Positions 44,066 to 52,442 of a stretch of 64,000 nt of DNA are shown here, one piece after another. Position numbers and translations under genes: made by a program. How positions within the stretch are numbered: the stretch's first letter is position 1; each line of letters starts with the position of its first letter. The stretch is from Candidatus Planktophila sp. GTDB taxonomy: Bacteria; Actinomycetota; Actinomycetes; Nanopelagicales; Nanopelagicaceae. Location of the stretch: contig JAUSFN010000017.1 of assembly GCA_030649935.1 (NCBI GenBank), positions 1 through 64,000 on the forward strand, in the 5' to 3' direction. The notes under the pieces are model-generated. The model searched no databases. It saw nothing but the letters and a program-made list of their open reading frames with translations, and was not told where the DNA came from.

Positions 44066-44955
44066 AGTCCCGAATAGGTATGTTTGCCAGTTCCCCATAC
44101 ATTGACATATACGTAGTTAAATAAAAATGTGGAGCCAGCAAATAAACATAGCCATGCCGCACGGCGTCCTCGCCAACCAACCGTTACACGAGCATGTAAA
44201 TATGCCGCATATGCAACCCAGGTAATAAAGGCCCATGTCTCTTTTGGATCCCAGCCCCAATATCGACCCCATGCGCTCTCAGCCCAAATAGCTCCGGCAA
44301 TAACAGCGAAAGTCCATAATGGAAAAACAAATGCGACTAAGCGGTATGACAATTGATCGAGGTATTCAAGAGTTGGTAATCGCTTGGCCCATGGAGTTCG
44401 ATCGCCTTTTGACTCCATTGAATCTAGATACAAGTAGGCTGCGGCAATCGCATTTGCAAGTAAGAACACTCCACCCGAAATAATCGCTGCCGAAACATGG
44501 ATTACTAGCCATGTTGATTTAAGTGCCGGGACTAATGGGGCACTAGGAACATACAGAAGCGTCACGGCTGTGCCTAGAGTTAATAAAACTGCAATTGAAA
44601 CAATTAGGCCCAACCAGCGCACATCATATTTGCGAAGCGCGGCCAGATATGCACCTGAAAATGCCAATGCTCCAGTTATTGAAAACTCATACATATTGCC
44701 CCAAGGGACGCGTCCTGCAGAAATTCCTCGAGCGATGACGCCGGCGAAAAGAAGTAAAAATCCAAGAGCCATCATTGCCGTTGCGATTCGCGCAACTTTT
44801 TCTGTCCGCTTGTAGTCGAAAGTTTGACTGCTTGAGGCATTTGGAATTCTTACCGCCCAAGCCGTCTCAATAGCATGAGCGAAAAAGGAGATGGTGTAAA
44901 CCGCCATTGAAGAATAGACCAAGTAGTTAGAAAGGTAAGCCCAATTACGTGACAT
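44062..44955 (-). CDS. ccsB: Cytochrome c biogenesis protein CcsB/CcsA family
   Basis: Heme-handling membrane protein of the System II cytochrome c pathway, 297 aa. The tryptophan-rich heme-binding WWD domain reads WGRYWGWDPKETWAFITW near residue 238, and flanking His residues (VIHVSAAI near 150) likely hold heme. Around eight helices. With ResB, which abuts it (1-nt spacing), it exports and attaches heme to apocytochromes. The stop overlaps the small membrane gene by 4 nt. Confidence 0.94.
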   Translation of the reverse strand: MSRNWAYLSNYLVYSSMAVYTISFFAHAIETAWAVRIPNASSSQTFDYKRTEKVARIATAMMALGFLLLFAGVIARGISAGRVPWGNMYEFSITGALAFSGAYLAALRKYDVRWLGLIVSIAVLLTLGTAVTLLYVPSAPLVPALKSTWLVIHVSAAIISGGVFLLANAIAAAYLYLDSMESKGDRTPWAKRLPTLEYLDQLSYRLVAFVFPLWTFAVIAGAIWAESAWGRYWGWDPKETWAFITWVAYAAYLHARVTVGWRGRRAAWLCLFAGSTFLFNYVYVNVWGTGKHTYSGL

Positions 44956-46425
44956 TTAAATCTCTCCCTTTAATACACTTATTAACTTATTTAACTCTTG
45001 CTCTAAGCCTGGCGCTGCATTCTTTGCTAAACCTGCAACTTCTATTTCACTTCCAAATCGAACCCAAATTCGTCGTCGACGAGTAAACAAAGATGCAAGT
45101 AGTCCAAGGATGGCAACAATAGCGCCGAGAAGGGCATAGTTCTTGCCAGGATCGTCGACAAATGACAAGTTCACCCACTTCATATAACCGTCAAAGGTTA
45201 TTGAACCACCGCTATATTCGAAAACCTCACCTGGCTTCAAGGATTTCAAACCAATCTGCTGCATTGAAGAAGTATCAATGCGATAAAACGATTGTGGAAT
45301 ACCGCTGTCTAGGCCTAAATCTCCACTCCAGACAGATAGTAGTAAACGCGGGTCTAGTGCTTGTGGAAAAACGCTTATTGCTCCACTGCCATTATTACGT
45401 GCATACGTTGGTAGAAAGGATCCAAGAAATCCCACTTGTGGATTTGCATCTGGAGCTTTAATCACACCTATCGACCGAAGATTTCCATCTTGCGGCAGAA
45501 ATGGAATTGGGCCTTGCAAGGCTATGGAGCCCTCTGAATCTCGAACCGTCACGACAGGGGAATATCCATTTGCCTGAAGATAAATCCTTGTACTTCCAAT
45601 CGTCAAAGGCGAATTCACCTTAATAACATGCTTTTTGAGCGTTGAAAAATCTCCGTCCAATAAGGTTACGTTAAGCGTGTAATCTTCAGGTGAATTTGTG
45701 ACTATGTTATATGTGGCATCGAACTTATCAACACGCAAAATAAAATTCGGGAGCTTTCCATCTTTGAAGAGTTTTCCGTAAGTTAATGAGTCATAACTGG
45801 TCGGTGTATTAACAAATCTCTCGCCAACATTTAGAATTGCTTCACCACGCATTCCAAAGAGCGAGGAAAAAGAGATTCCCAGCAAAATTAGAATGAGTGC
45901 CAAGTGGAAAAAAAGATTGCCAGTTTCACGCATAAAACCCTTTTCGGCAGAGAAAGTTCCCTCTTGTTCAAGAATTCTAAATCGATTAGCCTTAAACCAG
46001 CTTCGAGCAGTTACTAATTCTCCTCCACTGGCAGCCCATTTTGAGTAGTATTCCATTCGGTTAAGATTTTTTGGCGTAGGTGGTGGAAGTGCGCGCATGG
46101 CATGAAAATGTTCAATCGTGCGAGGGAGCACGCAACCAATCAGAGAGATGAAAAGTAGGATATAAATAGCGCTAAACCAAGGCGAACCATAGACATCAAA
46201 GAGATAAAAGCGATCCATCCATTTTGAGAGATCTGGCGAATCCCTGAAATGTGCCCCTACAGCAATTGGATTCTGAGTCCTTTGCGGGATAAGCGAGCCC
46301 GGTACTGAGGCGATACCTAGGAGCATTAAGAGAATTAACGCGGTGCGCATGCTTGTTAGCTGCCGCCATCCATAGCGCAGTAAGCCAACACTTCCTAGCT
46401 CTGGGAGTTGAATATCTGAACTCAC
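44956..46425 (-). CDS. resB: Cytochrome c biogenesis protein ResB
   Basis: Membrane partner of CcsB in System II, 489 aa. It has hydrophobic helices near residues 28-47 (TALILLMLLGIASVPGSLIPQ) and 83-100, then a large extracytoplasmic domain, and a last helix YALLGAIVAILGLLASLF with a cytoplasmic RRRRIWVR end. The early segment FYLFDVYGSPWFSAIYILLFISLIGCVLPRT is typical of ResB. It lies 1 nt after the ccdA stop region and abuts ccsB. Confidence 0.94.
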   Translation of the reverse strand: MSSDIQLPELGSVGLLRYGWRQLTSMRTALILLMLLGIASVPGSLIPQRTQNPIAVGAHFRDSPDLSKWMDRFYLFDVYGSPWFSAIYILLFISLIGCVLPRTIEHFHAMRALPPPTPKNLNRMEYYSKWAASGGELVTARSWFKANRFRILEQEGTFSAEKGFMRETGNLFFHLALILILLGISFSSLFGMRGEAILNVGERFVNTPTSYDSLTYGKLFKDGKLPNFILRVDKFDATYNIVTNSPEDYTLNVTLLDGDFSTLKKHVIKVNSPLTIGSTRIYLQANGYSPVVTVRDSEGSIALQGPIPFLPQDGNLRSIGVIKAPDANPQVGFLGSFLPTYARNNGSGAISVFPQALDPRLLLSVWSGDLGLDSGIPQSFYRIDTSSMQQIGLKSLKPGEVFEYSGGSITFDGYMKWVNLSFVDDPGKNYALLGAIVAILGLLASLFTRRRRIWVRFGSEIEVAGLAKNAAPGLEQELNKLISVLKGEI

Positions 46426-46426
46426 A

Positions 46427-47152
46427 TTAAACCACCGGAATGAAACCTGAAATAAGTGAGCGAAGTGAGTTCATGGTCTGACCCCATATGCCAGTGACTT
46501 GCAAAAGTCCAATCACAATCAGAAAGACGCCACCGATTTTTGAAATTAAATCTCCACGGCGCACCAGTAATGTACGTAGTTTTTCAGTACGATCCAGAAA
46601 TAAGCCCGAAGCGATAAATGGCAGACCAAGTCCTAAACAATACCCAAGAGAAAGAACTGCACCTCGCATCGCACTTGACTCCTGAAATGCCAAAGTCTGC
46701 ATTGCCGCAAGCCCAGGTCCAATACAAGGAGTCCAGCCAACACCAAAGAGGAACCCAAGCATTGGCGCACCGACTAATCCGCCGGTCGTTTTCATACGGG
46801 GGCGAAGCGTAGGTGACATTGGAAACTTGCCAAGAAAAAGTAGACCTAGAAAAATAGTCAGGACTCCAAGAATTCTTGAAATTGTTCCCTCCTTGGAGGC
46901 AAGTTGATTTCCTAGCCCGCCAAAGATTGCCCCGTACGAGATAAATACTGCGCTGAAACCTAGAACAAACAAGAGCGATCCCAAGAAGACTTTACCTCGA
47001 TTAGACGAAAATCCTGCAGCAAAAGAGAGATAGCCGGGTACTAATGGTAAAACACATGGAGAGAGAAAGGAGATAAATCCAACAACAAAGGCGATTGGAA
47101 AAGCAGTGACTAGATAGCCATTGAGAATCTGTTCGACAAGGAAATCTCTCAT
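46427..47152 (-). CDS. ccdA: Cytochrome c biogenesis protein CcdA
   Basis: Six-helix thiol-disulfide membrane transporter, 241 aa. The two redox cysteines are in FLSPCVLPLVPGYLSF (near residue 32) and GVGWTPCIGPGLAAM (near 140). It passes reducing power across the membrane to the TlpA-like thioredoxin encoded just upstream (4-nt overlap), keeping apocytochrome cysteines reduced. Length and motifs are standard. Confidence 0.96.
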   Translation of the reverse strand: MRDFLVEQILNGYLVTAFPIAFVVGFISFLSPCVLPLVPGYLSFAAGFSSNRGKVFLGSLLFVLGFSAVFISYGAIFGGLGNQLASKEGTISRILGVLTIFLGLLFLGKFPMSPTLRPRMKTTGGLVGAPMLGFLFGVGWTPCIGPGLAAMQTLAFQESSAMRGAVLSLGYCLGLGLPFIASGLFLDRTEKLRTLLVRRGDLISKIGGVFLIVIGLLQVTGIWGQTMNSLRSLISGFIPVV

Positions 47153-47700
47153 TCAGCACTCACTTGTTCAATTAATTTAGTGAGTGCGGCAACGGTAACT
47201 TGGCCAGAGATTCGTGCTGCAACCATTCCATTTCTATCAATTACAACGGTTGTGGGAATTGCATTTGCGGATAATGAACCTTTAAAACCAATCAATATTG
47301 AGTCATCAGTAAGAGTCGGGTATGGAATTGCAAATCTGCGCTCAAAAGCTTTAGCAGAGGCGAGATTATCTCGAGTGAGAATTCCGATAAAGATAACCTC
47401 ACTATATTTCTTGGCTAACGCTACTAATGTTGGAGCCTCTGCGCGGCACGGTGAGCACCATGATGCCCACACATTTACTACAGTAACGCGACCAGATACA
47501 TGTGAATAATTTGTTCCGGAAAGAGTCATTCCTGTTAATGCAGGTGCTTCGATTCGATCTTGAGATTTGATAAGTGTTACTAAACCGTTACCCGCAACAT
47601 AACTCTCTTGAGAACTAGAAGTCCCACCTCCACTGCAACCGGTCAATATAAGTACCACTACTATAAAACTAAGATATCTGTAAATAAAATTCATAGTCAT
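47149..47700 (-). CDS. TlpA/ResA-like thioredoxin lipoprotein
   Basis: Extracytoplasmic thioredoxin-fold reductase, 183 aa. A lipoprotein signal ends in LILTGC near residue 22, so it is anchored to the membrane. The active site is WASWCSPCRAE near 75-85, and the cis-Pro region is ANAIPTTVVID. It probably reduces apocytochrome c thiols with electrons from CcdA. It overlaps ccdA by 4 nt and the phosphatase gene by 4 nt. Confidence 0.94.
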   Translation of the reverse strand: MTMNFIYRYLSFIVVVLILTGCSGGGTSSSQESYVAGNGLVTLIKSQDRIEAPALTGMTLSGTNYSHVSGRVTVVNVWASWCSPCRAEAPTLVALAKKYSEVIFIGILTRDNLASAKAFERRFAIPYPTLTDDSILIGFKGSLSANAIPTTVVIDRNGMVAARISGQVTVAALTKLIEQVSAE

Positions 47701-48317
47701 TTCTTTGGTAAGAGGTGACGTGCAGGTTCGGAGTAAGTTAAGCCAGAAATTAACCCGTCATTATCAAAATGAATACTTGTGACAGATGCTAATGAACATT
47801 CGCGTTTGCGAGGATCGTGAAGCAATCGACGGTTCTCAATGGCACTTCGTAGTATCCAAATGGGAAGTTGGTGTGAGACACAAATAGCATCTCTGCCTTT
47901 TGCTTTATCGCGAGCGGAAAAGATTGCAGCAAGCATTCGCGTTATTTGCTCTTCATACGGCTCTCCCCAAGAAGGTTTCCAAGGATTCCATAAATGTCGC
48001 CATGCTGCTGGGTGGCGCAAAACTCCGTCACCAACCCCAAAAGCTTTGCCTTCAAAAATATTTGAAGCTTCAATTAACCTCTCATCGGTTGTGGCTGCCA
48101 CATTGTGTGCTTGCGCAATTGGGGCTGCGGTTTCCTGTGCACGTTGCAAAGGTGAAACATGTAAAGCACCTAGATCAATTGATTTTGACCAATCTCCTAA
48201 AACCACTGCCATCTCATGGCCTCGTTGCGAGAGTTTCCAACCAGGCTGTCGACCATAGAGAATTTTGGCCGGGTTTTCTACCTCTCCGTGACGAATAACA
48301 TGGACCGTAGAACTCAT
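47697..48317 (-). CDS. Histidine phosphatase family protein
   Basis: Phosphoglycerate mutase-like phosphatase of 206 aa. The catalytic motif is VIRHGEVENP (about residues 7-16), Arg in SPLQRAQET near 56, and the second His in CVSHQLPIWIL near 150. It heads the operon phosphatase-TlpA-ccdA-resB-ccsB, an order I recall from other actinobacteria including mycobacteria. The substrate is unknown. The ATG at 48317 has TATGCT 6 nt upstream and no ribosome site. Confidence 0.9.
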   Translation of the reverse strand: MSSTVHVIRHGEVENPAKILYGRQPGWKLSQRGHEMAVVLGDWSKSIDLGALHVSPLQRAQETAAPIAQAHNVAATTDERLIEASNIFEGKAFGVGDGVLRHPAAWRHLWNPWKPSWGEPYEEQITRMLAAIFSARDKAKGRDAICVSHQLPIWILRSAIENRRLLHDPRKRECSLASVTSIHFDNDGLISGLTYSEPARHLLPKK

Positions 48318-48323
48318 TGAGCA

Positions 48324-48329
48324 AGCATA
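48324..48329 (-). promoter_or_regulatory. Leaderless -10 box of the cytochrome c biogenesis operon
   Basis: TATGCT (minus strand) ends 6 nt before the ATG at 48317 and matches TANNNT. It faces the divergent HAD-gene box 27 nt away. Confidence 0.45.
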
Positions 48330-48355
48330 AAGCCTCTCTCGTGGGCCAAGTTAGT

Positions 48356-48361
48356 TAAGGT
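48356..48361 (+). promoter_or_regulatory. Leaderless -10 box of the HAD phosphatase gene
   Basis: TAAGGT ends 6 nt before the ATG at 48368 and matches TANNNT. No Shine-Dalgarno is present. Confidence 0.45.
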
Positions 48362-48367
48362 AGTGAC

Positions 48368-49135
48368 ATGGCACTCACAGCGAAGCGAGCGGCCTTTTTT
48401 GATGTCGATAACACGCTAATCCGTGGTTCAACTATCTACTTCCTTGGTCGCGGCATGTATCAGAGGGGCTATTTCTCCAAAAGAGATATCTCTCGATTTG
48501 TTTTGGCAAATCTGAGATTTCGCTTAACAGGCAAAGAAAATAAAGAGGAGATCGCTCGATTCCAAAAGTCAGCTACGGATTTTATTGGCGGTCACTCTGT
48601 AAAAGATATAGAAGCTATCGCCCAAGAGATTTATGATGAGTATGTATCGCCTGCGATTTGGCAGGGAACAATTGAGATCGCACAAAAACATCTTTCAAAT
48701 AATGAAGAAGTTTGGTTAGTCACTGCCGCTCCGGAAGATATGGCTGTCTTGATTGCAAATCGTTTAGGACTTACGGGCGCTCTCGGAAGCAAAGCTGAAA
48801 TTAAGGATGGTACATACACTGGCGCGCTGTTGGGTGCCCTATTACATGGAAAGGATAAGGTTATTGCTGTTCAAGATTTAGCCGACCGGACAGGCCTAAA
48901 TCTTGCCGATTGTTATGCCTACTCTGATAGCCACAATGATCTTCCATTACTGCAATGTGTAGGTCATCCATCTGCGATTAATCCTGATGCAATTCTCGGA
49001 CTTCGAGCAATGGCCGAAGGGTGGCCAATTTATGATTTCCGTAAAGCCCGTTTCATTGGAAAGGCAGTCTCCCCGCTGGTCGTGCGCTTGGCAGCGTTGG
49101 TAACTTGGTTAACTCCCCGCAGAAAGCGCAGTTAA
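48368..49135 (+). CDS. HAD-IB family hydrolase (SerB-like)
   Basis: Haloacid dehalogenase-fold phosphatase, 255 aa. Motif I is FFDVDNTLIRGST near residues 10-22 with the nucleophile Asp, motif II is the Thr/Ser in VWLVTAAPED, and motif III is the Lys in LHGKDKV with DCYAYSDSHNDLPLLQ near 185 as motif IV. The C-terminal segment is basic and hydrophobic (VVRLAALVTWLTPRRKR), which may attach it to the membrane. The group includes phosphoserine- and lysophosphatidate-type phosphatases. The substrate is unknown. Confidence 0.92.
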   Translation: MALTAKRAAFFDVDNTLIRGSTIYFLGRGMYQRGYFSKRDISRFVLANLRFRLTGKENKEEIARFQKSATDFIGGHSVKDIEAIAQEIYDEYVSPAIWQGTIEIAQKHLSNNEEVWLVTAAPEDMAVLIANRLGLTGALGSKAEIKDGTYTGALLGALLHGKDKVIAVQDLADRTGLNLADCYAYSDSHNDLPLLQCVGHPSAINPDAILGLRAMAEGWPIYDFRKARFIGKAVSPLVVRLAALVTWLTPRRKRS

Positions 49136-49175
49136 TTACCCATTACGTACTAAAGCCCAGTAATGTTAGCAAGTT

Positions 49176-51371
49176 ATGGAAATGCGCTCTTTCTCCGACT
49201 ACTTACGTAGTATCGATGACGCTTCCTTTTTGGAGTTATTTACCGCCAGGCCTGATTTAATTACACCGGTACCTCCAGATATATCATCTCTCTCCGTCCG
49301 GGCCTGTTCAGCGCCCAGTTTGGCACGTGCGATTGACTCGCTCAACCAATGGCAGTTTCAAGTATTAGAAGCTGCAGGAACACTCAACGAACCCTTTTCA
49401 GTCAAATCATTAGTTGCACTCACCCATAAAGCGGCCACCAGCGCTCTTGAGCATTTAATTGCTATCGGTCTTGTATATCCATCGAATGATGGAATGCGTC
49501 TTCCATCTCAACTTCGGGATTTAATTGGTAATGAGCCGGCAGGACTTGGGCCGTCATCGATGGTAAAACTTAAGTTAGCAGATTTAGATAATGCCCCGGC
49601 CGACGCGAAAAAAGTATTGGAACGTCTTATATGGGGCCCTCCCCGTGGAAGCGTTGGTGACATCAAAAACCCCGGACCTGGAGTTGCATGGTTGTTGGAG
49701 CGCAAATTCTTAGTTCCTCTGGATCAACGTACAGTTATTTTGCCGCGCGAAGTAGGTTTATACCTGCGCGGTGGGAAAACGCACAAGGAAATGTTCATTG
49801 CTGCACCAACGCTATCTGGAGTTAAACGAGATGAGCGGCAAGTAAATCGTGCAGCAATTGCAAATATTTCGACGGTTTTGCGTTGGGTTGAAGAGCTACT
49901 TAATTTTTGGGCGGAAGAGCCTGCAGATGCGCTTCGAGCTGGAGGATTAGGCGTTCGTGATTTAAAAATTATCGCAACTCATCTCGGACTCGAAGAATCA
50001 TGTACGGCATTTATAGTTGAGTTGGCGTACTTGGCCTCTTTAATAAGTATTGACCCAACAAATCGGATTATGCCAAGCAATAAATTCGACATTTGGTTAA
50101 TGCAAACACCTTCAGATCGTTGGCAAGCGATTGCATCTGCTTGGTTAATTACCTCGCGTGTTAGTGGTTTAGTTGGACGGGCCGAGGCAAAGAATGTTGC
50201 CGCTTTGGGACCGGAATTAGATCGTGTTAACGCTACACGTGTGCGTGCATTAACACTCTCAATTCTTACTGAGAATGAGTCTTTGTCACCCGATAGTAAG
50301 AGTTTTAATGAGTTACTTGCTTGGCGCGCGCCGGTACGAAGAAACTCCTCTTCGCAGGAAGAATTAGCCACTTGGACGTTACGTGAAGCTGAATGGTTAG
50401 GAATCACGGGCCAAGGTGCAATTTCGAAGTACGGAGTTCGTTTTCTTAATGGTGATGAGTTGGATTTAATAAATAGTGATCTACCTAAAACTGTGGACCA
50501 CATCCTGATTCAAAGCGACAATACGGCGATTGCACCGGGACCGTTAGAACATGAAATATCACAGCAATTAGCGATTATGGCCGAAATTGAAAGCCGCGGT
50601 GGCGCAACGGTTTATCGCTTTAGTGAAGCTACTATTCGTCGCGCGCTAGATCATGGAAAAACTGGCGATGAGATTAGATCTTTTTTAAAAAAAACCTCCA
50701 AAACACCTATGCCACAACCACTTGAATACTTAATTACCGATGTTGCCAAAAAGCACGGCAAGTTACGAGTTGGTAATACATCATCTTTTATCCGCTGTGA
50801 AGATACTTCTCTTATCTCGCAAATAATGCTAGACAAGAAATTAGATATTCTTTCGCTTCGCCGAATCGCACCTGAAGTTGTTGTTTGCGATCATGATGCC
50901 ACTGAACTCGTGCGTCTTTTACGAGAATCCGGGTATTTACCTGCAGTCGAATCTGCCAATGGTTTGATGTTGATGGGCGCTCGAGCAAATCGAGCTTTGA
51001 CTAAGCCGCGACCTCCTCGTGTCATCGGTGAAATTGAGATTCCGAGCGAGGATTCGTTGAACTCAGCTATACGAGCGATACGAACTGGTGAAAAATCTAC
51101 CAATAAACAAACGCGCTTGCGTCAAGTTGCTAATGAGGCTTTGGGAGCTCTTCCCCGTAGCACCGCAAATGAAACCATGGATTTAGTAAATAGATTTATT
51201 ATTGAAGAGAAGTCCCTCTCCATCGGATATGCCGATAACAACGGTTCGGTCACTCACAGAATAATTGATCCAATTCGGGTAAGCGCTGGATCATTAATTG
51301 CCCGTGACCATGCAACTGGTGAAGTTCAATCCTTTCGAATTCCACGCATCACTGGCGTAGCGCCGATATAG
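49176..51371 (+). CDS. Helicase-associated (XPB/Ssl2-like N-terminal domain) protein
   Basis: A 731-aa protein of the kind found beside XPB helicase genes in actinobacteria (like M. tuberculosis Rv0862c). It lacks helicase Walker motifs. The N-terminal part has winged-helix-like repeats (NQWQFQVLEAAGTL ... LVYPSNDGMRLPSQLRDLIG). The C-terminal half has the XPB/Ssl2 N-terminal-type segment IQSDNTAIAPGPLEHEISQQLAIMAEIESRGGATVYRFSE near 448 and a final WYL-like stretch (SLSIGYADNNGSVTHRIIDPIRVS). A role in DNA repair with XPB is inferred. It is separated from XPB by an M20 peptidase gene, with 9 nt to that gene. Confidence 0.85.
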   Translation: MEMRSFSDYLRSIDDASFLELFTARPDLITPVPPDISSLSVRACSAPSLARAIDSLNQWQFQVLEAAGTLNEPFSVKSLVALTHKAATSALEHLIAIGLVYPSNDGMRLPSQLRDLIGNEPAGLGPSSMVKLKLADLDNAPADAKKVLERLIWGPPRGSVGDIKNPGPGVAWLLERKFLVPLDQRTVILPREVGLYLRGGKTHKEMFIAAPTLSGVKRDERQVNRAAIANISTVLRWVEELLNFWAEEPADALRAGGLGVRDLKIIATHLGLEESCTAFIVELAYLASLISIDPTNRIMPSNKFDIWLMQTPSDRWQAIASAWLITSRVSGLVGRAEAKNVAALGPELDRVNATRVRALTLSILTENESLSPDSKSFNELLAWRAPVRRNSSSQEELATWTLREAEWLGITGQGAISKYGVRFLNGDELDLINSDLPKTVDHILIQSDNTAIAPGPLEHEISQQLAIMAEIESRGGATVYRFSEATIRRALDHGKTGDEIRSFLKKTSKTPMPQPLEYLITDVAKKHGKLRVGNTSSFIRCEDTSLISQIMLDKKLDILSLRRIAPEVVVCDHDATELVRLLRESGYLPAVESANGLMLMGARANRALTKPRPPRVIGEIEIPSEDSLNSAIRAIRTGEKSTNKQTRLRQVANEALGALPRSTANETMDLVNRFIIEEKSLSIGYADNNGSVTHRIIDPIRVSAGSLIARDHATGEVQSFRIPRITGVAPI

Positions 51372-51380
51372 GATTGCCTT

Positions 51381-52442
51381 ATGCTGTCGGCGCTAGAAAA
51401 ACTTGTCCGTGTTGAATCTCCAACTGAGGATTTAGCAGCTTGCCGTGAAGTCATGGATTGCGCTAACCAGATTGCTCATGAGGTTCTTGGATCTCCAGCA
51501 CAGATTCAGGAGATTAATGGCCGTCCCGTATTTTGGTGGGGATCACTTACCCCCGATGTAATCCTGCTTGCACATTTGGATACGGTTTGGCCAAAGGGAT
51601 CTTTTCAACCTTTTTGGAGCGTTACAGGAAAGGCCGCGACTGGACCTGGAATCTTTGATATGAAGGCTGGATTTATCCAAGCCATATATGCGATGGTCGG
51701 CATAGATGGTGCTGTGGCTCTTGTAGCCACAAGTGATGAAGAAACTGGCAGCGCTGCTAGTAAGGATTTTATAAAAGAGATTTCTGCACGCGCTAAGGCG
51801 GTTCTAGTTCTCGAAGCATCATTAAATGGAAAGGTTAAAACTGGCCGAAAAGGCACGGCCATGTATCAAATATCGATTCATGGCAGGGCATCTCATGCTG
51901 GACTTGAGCCTGAAAAAGGTATTAATGCGACCGTTGAAATCGCTCACGCAATTCTCAAAGTTTCCAGCTTAGAAAATATTGATCTTGGCACAACTGTGGT
52001 TCCGACAATGTTGCGGGCTGGAAATACGACAAATACCGTCCCAGATTTAGCAACTCTTGATATTGATGTCCGCTCTTTTTCAATCTCCGAATTAAATCGA
52101 GTTGATGCAGCGATTCGGAAATTAGTTTCAGTAAACCCATTAGCTAGATATGAAATTACCGGTGGATTTAATCGCCCACCTCTTGAAACTGCATCGACAA
52201 TGGCTTTATACGAACGGGCAGAGAAAGTTGCTAAAACTTTAGGTATGTCGCCACTTGGCCACGTATCCGTTGGGGGTGCTAGCGATGGTAATTTTGCCGC
52301 AGCTACTGGTGTTCAAGTATTAGATGGTCTGGGTGCAGTTGGAGATGGCGCACACGCTGCACATGAATGGATTGACATAACAACTTTGGAAAGTAGAAGC
52401 AGATTCTTACATGCCCTAATAGAGGATATTCTCAATGACTGA
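51381..52442 (+). CDS. M20 family metallopeptidase
   Basis: Zinc-dependent amidohydrolase/carboxypeptidase, 353 aa. Metal and catalytic positions: LLAHLDTVWPKG (His and Asp near residue 55), GPGIFDMKAG (bridging Asp), SDEETGS (catalytic Glu pair near 116), VLEASL (next ligand) and AAHEW near the C-terminus (final His). A dimerisation domain with GRASHAGLEPEKGINA lies between. It resembles the carboxypeptidase G2/acetylornithine deacetylase group. The substrate is unknown. It overlaps the XPB helicase gene by 8 nt. Confidence 0.93.
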   Translation: MLSALEKLVRVESPTEDLAACREVMDCANQIAHEVLGSPAQIQEINGRPVFWWGSLTPDVILLAHLDTVWPKGSFQPFWSVTGKAATGPGIFDMKAGFIQAIYAMVGIDGAVALVATSDEETGSAASKDFIKEISARAKAVLVLEASLNGKVKTGRKGTAMYQISIHGRASHAGLEPEKGINATVEIAHAILKVSSLENIDLGTTVVPTMLRAGNTTNTVPDLATLDIDVRSFSISELNRVDAAIRKLVSVNPLARYEITGGFNRPPLETASTMALYERAEKVAKTLGMSPLGHVSVGGASDGNFAAATGVQVLDGLGAVGDGAHAAHEWIDITTLESRSRFLHALIEDILND

